A stretch of DNA of 64,000 bases from a virus. This document shows, one piece after another, positions 28,201 through 33,470 of the stretch. Numbering within the stretch: position 1 is the stretch's first letter; every line of letters begins with the position of its first letter. The stretch covers positions 1-64,000 of IMG/VR virus record IMGVR_UViG_3300049218_000313, one strand, 5' to 3'. Below the pieces are notes generated by a model. The model was not told where the DNA came from and ran no database searches. It was given only the letters and a program-made list of their open reading frames with translations. The translations under genes and the position numbers were made by a program.

Positions 28201-28685
28201 CTCCCGCCGTAGTGCATGGAGAAGGTCTTCTTCGTCGGGTCGAGCATCAGGTCGAAGGCGCGCGTACCCTTGCTGGCGACGTTGAAGTGCGCCTCGACCT
28301 CACCCGTAGCGTCACGCCGCGTGTAAATGTTGGGCTTGAGGCGCCACTGGTTGTCGACCTGGTACTCCTGACCGTCGACGATGTACGAGTAACGCCCGGT
28401 CGTCTTGGGGATCTCCGCGACACGCACGCGGCGCTGGTCCACGATAGCGCCCGTTGTGTTGTCCTTGAGGGTCAGATGGGCGAACACTGGTACGGCCCAG
28501 GTGTCCCCCGTGACCTTCGCGTGATGCTGCCCGCGGATGTCATCCGTGTGCAGGGTGTCCTTCACCTCGAGCTTGTCGAGGTGCAGCGTCTGGGACCGGC
28601 CCTTGACGGGGAACTGTCCCTGGATGCCGTCCAGGACGCGCCCCTTCAGGTGCTCGAACGCTTCTTTGGGGTCGAGGTAAGCCAC
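22245..28685 (-). CDS. Fused beta-beta' RNA polymerase, single 2146-residue chain
   Basis: A multi-subunit-type RNA polymerase catalytic core on one chain. The beta part (about 1-1020) has PEGNKTGVTLRL (391), GYNFEDGIVIS (635), the catalytic-lysine motif KMSGRYGNKG (775), LNPSGVPGRMNMGQ (808) and GGQSMGTLGMYALLAHGAKA (927). The beta' part has LPVIPPVMRPVSQL (1187), the metal-binding NADFDGD (1401-1407), trigger-loop region HGARRG (1723), one complete four-Cys zinc site (C1760, C1822, C1829, C1832) and GVMAAQTVGERSVQLAMKSF. The N-terminal zinc domain of beta' is absent at the junction (GGHGGKQW). No alpha, omega or sigma gene is seen. Start is GTG 28685. It heads the minus-strand virion operon. 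Confidence 0.95.
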   Translation of the reverse strand: MAYLDPKEAFEHLKGRVLDGIQGQFPVKGRSQTLHLDKLEVKDTLHTDDIRGQHHAKVTGDTWAVPVFAHLTLKDNTTGAIVDQRRVRVAEIPKTTGRYSYIVDGQEYQVDNQWRLKPNIYTRRDATGEVEAHFNVASKGTRAFDLMLDPTKKTFSMHYGGSKASMPLYPLLKTMGVEDHELEKAWGHEIFAANRDARKSSGVLDQFYKLNKKVAPPDRETAAAYFHEMMTASPLRPEATAITVGKPFSNVTGEALRLATEKMLKVQGGHPEDDRDSLVFKDLVTVGDFAHDTIRNAGSKTIKPKIVRQLHKSDIREIVRFDVFNRPLREAFTKNSAARVASQINPVEMVSAAMQTTVMGTGGIKSERSITDEAKFINPTHLGFLDPINTPEGNKTGVTLRLPVGVRKVGNEAKIRLHNIATGQMEDVGAGQFLHANVVLPDQVRWDRGKPKPLHGVVRMTTAGKNDVRDGKFSDAQYVLPHAWQLFNMTSNLVPFLANTSGGRASMASRHIEQAISLVHRTPALVQVGTGMSTTPTFEELVGRQASHQATVDGKVVDVKKDAIILEDHGGKRHEVQLYHNYPLNDAKGVLHSTPLVKVGDAVKTGQVIADTNYSKNGTLALGTNLRTAYIPFKGYNFEDGIVISQSAADKLSSEHLTKNTLPKDEATVLDKKQFHLKQPGLYSKEQYAKLDDNGIIRVGQRVQPGDPLIAAMKPYNIKDRSGLAAIRKNMSGSHTDKSLRWDSDFEGEVVAVHKNKNGLDVHVRTVEPMQVGDKMSGRYGNKGIVTMILPDAEMPHTKDGKHIEVALNPSGVPGRMNMGQLLETAAGKIAEKTGKTYVVRNFEPNTDALARVRSELKEHGLSDTEELFDPATKKSLGQVMVGPQHHLKLVHQVEKKLSVRSGMNIMGAPQQGWDLNLQPSSGSGTGGQSMGTLGMYALLAHGAKANIREMQTYKSEGPDPQTNPAKRWPSDHDRIWAAMQTGAPYPTPKPTFAFQKFTDMLRGAGVNVDKKGHEIMLTPMTDAQILQLAKKELPNPADLVESKVDKNGDLKPRPGGLFDEARTGGHGGKQWTRIGLAEPVPNPLFESPIKSLTGLTGKDFLAVVQGQKGVTASGNITDAGAGVTGGAGIKMLLDRIDVSKELPKAEARLRTVKGSEVDRVLKKVKYLRALDQLKLKPSEAYILHNLPVIPPVMRPVSQLPDGSIKFADVNTLYSDFAKFNDKLKDPVLAKNLTDDDKKDLRRDYYDGVKAIIGFGKSYESAEHKGLLHQISGNSPKNGFFQDRLTERRQDLTMRSTIVPEPALGLDEVGIPKHAALDLYRPFVIRKLVDMGVIKNALGGPDALMKKTPAVWRALDKAMDEHPLLLKRDPVLHKYGVQGFKPRVVEGNAIKIHPLVVGGFNADFDGDTMSAFVPITREAVAEARKMMPSNNLFSEATGKVMYQPTLESALGLYKLSLVGKDSHKTFAHPGAVLEAVNKGDIHATDIVHMDGKKTTAGRVLLASALPEDMAAKTLHDLDYRIDKKGLSALLTQIGKDPVHSSKYGEIVNRMKDLGNGAAFGIVTVPRPNAAGHILSFHSMGSSPVAATDPKKTIDIPVGAHTLSLSDFTPDTRVRSHVLGVAHQKVDNIHGGKGTLAEKDRQSVAVYRQAEKEMQALHEKEQEKHPNNLFTMYKAGVKPEWDQYKQMVLAPMIYKDSADRPIPTPVTKSYSEGLDVGGYWTQLHGARRGTVMKVQEVSGPGYMTKLLMNNTMNILVNEPDCGTSKGIVLDINEKDVHDRYLQQGFKQGHLDFPPGTLLSPDVVRQIKAAKKDARIVVRSPLKCESEKGICQKCAGLSSSGREYELGTNLGVMAAQTVGERSVQLAMKSFHTGGAGEGSKALNSFKRVEQLTDLPRKIADEATLAMKSGKVEKIQPTATGVDIFIDGVAHHVGKDPSGAPLHQSLPHAALAADYIPWSPPTVGQHVKAGENLSDPNRTFVNPHHLYRATGSMEEVQNHLAKEIYNLYEGEGVKRRAIETVVRAMGNLTEIVDPGDHPDVLRGDYRPLNVIHKMNQELVREGKKPIEHKPVLRGIQVMPLELQEDWMAKLQHEKLRETLAEAAATNSVSHLHGTHPVPALAYGAEFGLTSKDSLKPGMEHLKDVPAHHY

Positions 28686-28797
28686 CGTTCACATCCTGAC
28701 CAACTGCCCGCAGCGTACCGCGCACGAAAGAACGCGCGCAAGGCAGGGATAAGAACCTGGAGACGATTCTGCTCTCTTAGAAGGAGACTCTCACGGC
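28686..28797. promoter_or_regulatory. Divergent promoter region between RNA polymerase and plus-strand island
   Basis: A 112-bp gap between two divergent transcription units. The plus strand carries GGCAGGGATAAGA (28742-28754) 43 nt before ATG 28798, nearly identical to GGCAGGCATAAGG upstream of 39031. The minus-strand promoter for the polymerase operon must also lie here but I cannot pick it out. AAGGAG at 28781 is the Shine-Dalgarno for the plus-strand gene. Confidence 0.45.
28742..28754 (+). promoter_or_regulatory. Candidate phage promoter element (GGCAGGGATAAGA)
   Basis: Matches the leader element before 39031 in 11 of the 12 bases of GGCAGGNATAAG and shares ATAAG with the leader before 44106. 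ATAAG would serve as a -10-like core; no -35 hexamer is evident. Confidence 0.4.
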
Positions 28798-28917
28798 ATG
28801 GACCCGAAAAAGCCGGACAACAAGGGCGCGCAGCTCGAGAAGAACATCGACGAGCTGTTCGACATGGACAACCGCGAAGACGCGGAAGAAGAGGATGCAG
28901 ACGACGAGAACGAGTGA
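28798..28917 (+). CDS. Small acidic protein (39 aa)
   Basis: An ATG at 28798, preceded by AAGGAG 11 nt upstream, opens a 39-residue frame: MDPKKPDNKGAQLEKNIDEL, then an Asp/Glu-rich tail ending DADDENE. Roughly half the second part is acidic, as in small nucleic-acid-mimic or protein-binding phage factors, but this is composition only. It is the first gene of the plus-strand island next to the RNA polymerase gene, and its stop overlaps the next start (GTGA). Confidence 0.6.
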   Translation: MDPKKPDNKGAQLEKNIDELFDMDNREDAEEEDADDENE

Positions 28918-29063
28918 GCGTGCGCAAGACGTTCTTCTGGTTCTTCGTGGCCGGCTTCCTCAACGGGGTGCTGATCTGGATTCGTGAGCAGGTGAAGGAG
29001 AGACATGCTGATCAACGTGTACCGGGAGCGCCCGGCGGTCATCCCTGGGACACGTCTTCTTGA
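28914..29063 (+). CDS. Small single-pass membrane protein (49 aa)
   Basis: A GTG at 28914 overlaps the stop of the upstream small gene (GTGA), giving 49 residues: basic start MSVRK, a hydrophobic segment TFFWFFVAGFLNGVLIWI (about 18 residues, one membrane pass) and a charged tail (REQVKERHADQRV). The last 59 nt overlap the next gene at 29005. Translational coupling and a clean membrane segment support it, but no independent evidence exists. Possible roles include a membrane anchor or a superinfection or lysis accessory factor. Confidence 0.45.
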   Translation: MSVRKTFFWFFVAGFLNGVLIWIREQVKERHADQRVPGAPGGHPWDTSS

Positions 29064-29589
29064 GACGACCCTCGGCATAGTCGGGATGAGAATCCCAGAC
29101 CCGCAGAACATGCGGCGGGTCTGGGATGTCCAGGGCGTGTACTTGCCCCTGCCGGGGCGCGCACTGGGTGGAGTTCGCACGAAGCTTGTCGACCAGAAGG
29201 GCTTCGTGACCTTCTGCAACCAACGCGACCTAGAAGTGATGCTGGGCCTCGCCGCTCCGGGGGACTACTGCCCCTGGAGCGGCGGGGAGTACGCGGGACC
29301 GGACTACGAAGAGTGGATCGGCTTCTGCGCCGACGAAGACGACCTGCTCGACGACCTGTTCGAGCGTGAGCTGTACCTGAGGGCCCATACGCAGAGCGGC
29401 GTGCTGTCCGGCGCGTACGACATCGAGCGGCGTGTGCACCTCGGTAAGAACAACGACTGCGAGGACGTCTTCGTTCTGGTGGGTGACTACGACTTCGATA
29501 CGGGACTGTTCCCCGACGTTCGGTTCGAGACTGTGGAACGGAGGTGGTCGAGAGCTGAAAGGAGACGAGTTCGATGGGAACAGAGCTGA
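29005..29589 (+). CDS. Hypothetical protein (194 aa) in MoxR/VWA island
   Basis: A 194-residue protein with GAAGGAGAGAC before ATG 29005. It starts MLINVYRERPAVIPGTRLLE, has a central acidic region (FCADEDDLLDDLFERELYLR) and scattered Cys residues. The C-terminus (VERRWSRAERRRVRWEQS) is strongly basic and overlaps the next gene by 16 nt. I do not recognise a family; the linkage to the AAA+ and VWA genes suggests a related early function. Confidence 0.65.
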   Translation: MLINVYRERPAVIPGTRLLETTLGIVGMRIPDPQNMRRVWDVQGVYLPLPGRALGGVRTKLVDQKGFVTFCNQRDLEVMLGLAAPGDYCPWSGGEYAGPDYEEWIGFCADEDDLLDDLFERELYLRAHTQSGVLSGAYDIERRVHLGKNNDCEDVFVLVGDYDFDTGLFPDVRFETVERRWSRAERRRVRWEQS

Positions 29590-30197
29590 CGACTGAGTAC
29601 CTCGAGTTGTATCCGACTGGGCACGTCTGTGCGGATTGTGGTGACCAGATCAAGTACGCCGAGGAAGGATGGCTGCTACAGATCGTACAGCCGCAGCGGC
29701 TGAACGGGGTCACGTACCTGCACAACGTCATAGACGAAAACGACCCTGACGGCGACTTCTTGTACGACCCCTACTTCTTCTGCTTCGAGTGCATGGAGAC
29801 TCTGCTCTCCGACCTACGAGATGAGATTGCCGACGAACCCCCGGTCAAGGACCTGCCGGGGCACAGCGGCTTCGAGTGCTTCTGCTGCAGCAGCGAGATT
29901 CGCAAGTGGGAGTACACCGGGAGCCTCAGCCTCGGCGAGTTCCGCGTATCGAAGCGTGCTCCCAACGGCGTGCGGGGGCCACACTTCGTACCCAACTGCG
30001 AGCCCGAGCTCGTCTGCATCTACTGCCTGGTGCTTCTAAACGAGGGATGGATCGACATGTGGGAGAACCTCTCTCACACGGGCGAGTGCAACGACTGCAT
30101 CCAGCTGCGCTGCTGGCGCTACGGTGGTTCGTGCTCCTGCGCGTGCCACAACGGCACGGTGACTGAAGTAACACAAGATGGAGAACAGAATGTCTGA
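29574..30197 (+). CDS. Cys-rich probable zinc-binding protein (207 aa)
   Basis: A 207-residue protein with several CxxC pairs: HVCADCGD, FFCFECME, FECFCCSS, LVCIYCLV and GECNDCIQ, plus CSCACHNG near the end. The spacing suggests two or three treble-clef or zinc-ribbon units. It overlaps the upstream gene by 16 nt and its 3' end overlaps the frame of the AAA+ gene, so all are co-translated. It may be a nucleic-acid- or protein-binding adaptor for the MoxR ATPase. No enzyme motif. Confidence 0.65.
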   Translation: MGTELTTEYLELYPTGHVCADCGDQIKYAEEGWLLQIVQPQRLNGVTYLHNVIDENDPDGDFLYDPYFFCFECMETLLSDLRDEIADEPPVKDLPGHSGFECFCCSSEIRKWEYTGSLSLGEFRVSKRAPNGVRGPHFVPNCEPELVCIYCLVLLNEGWIDMWENLSHTGECNDCIQLRCWRYGGSCSCACHNGTVTEVTQDGEQNV

Positions 30198-31407
30198 CAC
30201 AATGACGGCGACTCTTTCGACCGGCAGCCTCGAGAAGCTCCTGAGCATCGCGATGCTCGCGCCGATGGACGACCCGCACTCGCCGAGGTGCAGGTGGGGC
30301 GCGCCCATCCTCTTCTGGGGCCCGCCGGGCATCGGCAAGTCTGGCCGCGTCGAGCAGGCCGGCGCGAACGTCGGGCTGCCGGTAGAGACGTTGTACTTGT
30401 CGACCTTGCAGCCCGAGGACCTCTCGGGCATCCCGATGCAGGACCCGCAAACGGGCGGCGCTCGTCGCGTCTGCGATCTGCCGCAGATCCTCAACCTCAT
30501 CGAGGCCAAGAAGGGCATCCTCTTCCTCGACGAGCTGACCACGGCCAGGCCCGCGGTTCAGGGCGCTGGCCTCGGCGTCGTCTACAACCGCAAGGTCGCA
30601 GGCAAGTCGCTGCCGGGCCGCGTGCGCGTCGTCGGCGCCGCGAACCCGCCCGAGGAAGCCGCAGGTGGGTGGAACCTCGCTCCCCCCATGGCCAACCGCC
30701 TGCTGCACTTCTCGGTCGGCGTTCCTGACGTCGAGGAGTGGACGGCGTGGCTACTGGGCAACTCGAACGAGGAAGTCATTCCCGTCGAGCAGGGCGAAGA
30801 GGTCGTCACCTCTTCGTGGAACGAGCACTGGTCGAAGGTCTGCGGTCTCAGCGCAGGCTTCATGCGGCGCAACCCGCGTCTGCTCTACAACATGCCCAAG
30901 CAGGGCCACAAGGACCGCGGCCGCGCGTGGTGCTCACCGCGCTCGTGGGAGGTTGCCCTGCGCTGCATCGCCACGGCCAACGCGCTCGGCCTGAGTGAGT
31001 ACGGCACGGACCTGCTGACCGCTTCGTGCGGTGAAGGACCGGCGAAGGAGTGGGTGGAGTGGCTGGCCTACGCCAACCTGCCCGACCCCAAGGACATGCT
31101 CGAGAAGGGATGGCGCGCGGACAAGCGCCGTCTGGACGTCGCGTACGCGGCGTACTCCGCGGCTATCGGCTACACGCTCGGCAAGAAGGACAAGGACGAG
31201 CAGAAAAAGTACGCCATCATGGCGTGGACGCTTCTCCGTGTGGCGGTCGAGGACAACCTCGCCGACCTGGCTCTCGCTCCGGCAGCGTCGCTGATGCACG
31301 CCGGGTACACGACAAAGGCCGGCCCTGAGATGCAAGCCGTCTGCAGGTCCGTCATCGCACGCTTCGGCGAAACGGGCCTGGCCAACTTCTCGAGGAAGAA
31401 CACGTGA
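30190..31407 (+). CDS. MoxR-type AAA+ ATPase
   Basis: A 405-residue ATPase from ATG 30190 (MSDTMTATLSTGSLEKLLSI), chosen because GGAG lies 6 nt upstream; the longer frame from 30178 would contain that site. Motifs: Walker A GPPGIGKS (44-51), Walker B GILFLDEL (109-116), sensor-1-like VVGAANPPEEAAGGW, and an arginine-containing MANRLLHF element. MoxR ATPases act as chaperones that assemble or activate partners, usually with a von Willebrand A protein, which is exactly the next gene (4-nt overlap). The C-terminal 130 residues are helical and unassigned. Confidence 0.88.
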   Translation: MSDTMTATLSTGSLEKLLSIAMLAPMDDPHSPRCRWGAPILFWGPPGIGKSGRVEQAGANVGLPVETLYLSTLQPEDLSGIPMQDPQTGGARRVCDLPQILNLIEAKKGILFLDELTTARPAVQGAGLGVVYNRKVAGKSLPGRVRVVGAANPPEEAAGGWNLAPPMANRLLHFSVGVPDVEEWTAWLLGNSNEEVIPVEQGEEVVTSSWNEHWSKVCGLSAGFMRRNPRLLYNMPKQGHKDRGRAWCSPRSWEVALRCIATANALGLSEYGTDLLTASCGEGPAKEWVEWLAYANLPDPKDMLEKGWRADKRRLDVAYAAYSAAIGYTLGKKDKDEQKKYAIMAWTLLRVAVEDNLADLALAPAASLMHAGYTTKAGPEMQAVCRSVIARFGETGLANFSRKNT

Positions 31408-32945
31408 ACGCGGTCGACAACAGGTTCGACCCTGGTGAAGAGAAGATGGCCGTGGCACGTGCCGCGGCCATCCACAAGGCTCCTTACTTCGCCAGCGTCA
31501 TCTACGGCTTCGTGTTCACCCCCCTCGAGGGGATCGGTACGATGCTCTGCACGCCGAGGCTCATCCTCGGCTATGACCCCGCATGGGCGGCCGCCGCCCC
31601 TGTAGAGGTACTGGCTGCGGACATCGCGCACGAGGTGCACCACTACATCCGCAAGCACTTCGAACGCGCCGTCAGTATCGACGACCCGGCCTTGTTCAAC
31701 ATTGCCGGCGACCTCGCCATCAACCCCCAGCTCATTGCCGAAGGTTGGAAGCTGGCCGCGGAAGCCATCTTCCCCAAGAACTTCGGCCTGCCTGACGGGC
31801 TGACGACCGAGGAGTACTACCAGCTGCTGCGCCAACAGAAGCAGAAGGGCGGCGGCGGGAAGGACGAAGAAGAGAAGCCCGGTCAGGGTGGCGCGCAAGG
31901 ACAGGGACAAGGGGAACCCAACAGCTCGCAGGCACCACCGCAAAACCCCGGCTCCGGCAAGCCGTCACCGGGTCAGGAACAGGGGCAACAACCTAACCAG
32001 GGACAGGGACAGCAGCCCGGCTCTGGGAAACAGTCTGACCAAGGACCTCCTGGTAGTGGCGGAGGCCAACAAGGACAAGGCAAGGGCGTCTGCCAGGGGC
32101 ACTGCGGTGGCCTTGGTGGCACCTCCGAGCACAAGAGCCTGGAAAAGCAGCTCGATGGAACTGCGGACCTCGGGCGCACTACGGCCGAGATCAAGACCAT
32201 CGAGGTGCGTCTCGCCAACGACATCAAGAAGCACATCGAGCAGCACGGGCGCGGGTCCGTGCCTGCCGGTCTGCAGGACTGGGCATCCGCCATCGAGGAG
32301 GAGTCGCACATCCGCTGGCAGGACGAGCTCGCACATGTTCTTCGCGACACCACCGGCCGCGTACAGGCTGGTGGTGACGACTTCTCGCTGCGCCGCCCCT
32401 CTCGGCGCTCGCTGCTGCGCGGGTTCTTGCGCCCGGGCATGATCGAGAACCTGCCCGAGGTGGCCATCATCCGCGACACCTCTGGTTCCATGGGCCAGAA
32501 GCAGCTCACCGACGCCTGCAAGGAGTCCTACGCCATCATGCAGGCGCTCGGAATCGATGAGGTGTGGTTCGCCGACGCAGACACGCAGATCGCCACTCCG
32601 TGGAAGCGCGTCGGGCCGCAGTTCTTCGTGGAGCTAAAAGAAGCACACGGCCGCGGAGGCACTGACTTCCGCAGCGGCATCGAGACGGCGCGGAGGCTCA
32701 ATCCGCGGCCCGACCTCATTGTGTACGTGACCGACGGCGACGGTACGACCACGAAGATGCCGCCGCCGGACGTGGCGGTCGTCTGGGCCATCGTGCCCAG
32801 CTACTACAACAAGGCCCCTGCGAAGTGGGGCCACTGCGTCATCATCTCCGACGACCCCAAGGTCAAGAAGAAGGGGACGGTCTTCGGCGCGGACAACGAG
32901 TACGACACTGGCGAAGATGACAACGGAGAGGAGCTCGACGCATGA
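31404..32945 (+). CDS. VWA-domain protein with HExxH metallopeptidase-like N-terminus
   Basis: A 513-residue protein resembling the VWA-like/putative metallopeptidase family that pairs with MoxR ATPases. Residues 69-85 contain HEVHH (H76, E77, H80) of a possible zinc-peptidase site. Residues 148-228 are a Gly/Gln/Pro-rich disordered linker. The VWA domain has the MIDAS motif DTSGSMG (358-364), a later GGTDF element and VTDGDG. Start is GTG 31404, overlapping the MoxR stop (GTGA). Whether the HExxH acts catalytically cannot be told from sequence. ATPase plus VWA likely form one complex. Confidence 0.85.
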   Translation: MNAVDNRFDPGEEKMAVARAAAIHKAPYFASVIYGFVFTPLEGIGTMLCTPRLILGYDPAWAAAAPVEVLAADIAHEVHHYIRKHFERAVSIDDPALFNIAGDLAINPQLIAEGWKLAAEAIFPKNFGLPDGLTTEEYYQLLRQQKQKGGGGKDEEEKPGQGGAQGQGQGEPNSSQAPPQNPGSGKPSPGQEQGQQPNQGQGQQPGSGKQSDQGPPGSGGGQQGQGKGVCQGHCGGLGGTSEHKSLEKQLDGTADLGRTTAEIKTIEVRLANDIKKHIEQHGRGSVPAGLQDWASAIEEESHIRWQDELAHVLRDTTGRVQAGGDDFSLRRPSRRSLLRGFLRPGMIENLPEVAIIRDTSGSMGQKQLTDACKESYAIMQALGIDEVWFADADTQIATPWKRVGPQFFVELKEAHGRGGTDFRSGIETARRLNPRPDLIVYVTDGDGTTTKMPPPDVAVVWAIVPSYYNKAPAKWGHCVIISDDPKVKKKGTVFGADNEYDTGEDDNGEELDA

Positions 32946-33418
32946 CAACGCCCGTTGTCGATCCTGACTTCGAGGGCTACGTCGACCTGCGGGCGCACTT
33001 CAAGAGAGCGCAGATCAACGTACTGGCAGCAGCTCACCGGGTTCTTGAGCAGTACAAAGACCCGGAGAGGTTCGTGACCGAGATACTGAATCAGCGCGTG
33101 GCGAACGCGGTACATCGAGCCCTGGGCTTTAGGTCTTTCGACGAGTTAGAGGCAGACAGTCCGCTAGGAAGAGCACTACTTCCGCGCATGCAGCCCATCG
33201 CAGAAAAATGGGTGGCGAAGATGTTCGAGAAACCCCTGCCGCCGAAGTTCCTTGCGTCCATGCAGGCTGCGTTCATGCGGGGCTTCGATCGCCATTTGGA
33301 CAAGCTCTGCTACAGGCTCGGAGAAGAGCTCGCGCAAAAGTACCAAGAACATATCCGCTACGAACTGCTCGGCGGCATGGACTTCGTCGAGCAAACAGAA
33401 AAGAAGATGACCCGTTAG
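32942..33418 (+). CDS. Hypothetical helical protein (158 aa) at the end of the MoxR/VWA operon
   Basis: A 158-residue helical protein starting MTTPVVDPDFEGYVDLRAHF at an ATG that overlaps the VWA stop by 4 nt; GGAGAGGAG lies upstream. It has long amphipathic helices (RAQINVLAAAHRVLEQYKDP) and a basic C-terminus (EQTEKKMTR). A hairpin terminator follows at 33423. Translational coupling argues for a joint function with the ATPase and VWA protein, but no family is recognised. Confidence 0.7.
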   Translation: MTTPVVDPDFEGYVDLRAHFKRAQINVLAAAHRVLEQYKDPERFVTEILNQRVANAVHRALGFRSFDELEADSPLGRALLPRMQPIAEKWVAKMFEKPLPPKFLASMQAAFMRGFDRHLDKLCYRLGEELAQKYQEHIRYELLGGMDFVEQTEKKMTR

Positions 33419-33422
33419 GGTA

Positions 33423-33454
33423 GGGGCCCCTTCGGGGGCCCCTTCGGGGGCCCC
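33423..33454. terminator. Bidirectional GC-rich terminator with UUCG loops
   Basis: GGGGCCCC is repeated with TTC(G) spacers so that two overlapping hairpins, each closed by a UUCG loop, can form. It lies between convergent units (plus gene ending 33418, portal gene ending 33471). A weak pyrimidine tract (CTTCTTCT) follows on the plus strand. Confidence 0.7.
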
Positions 33455-33470
33455 GCACTTCTTCTAGCCC

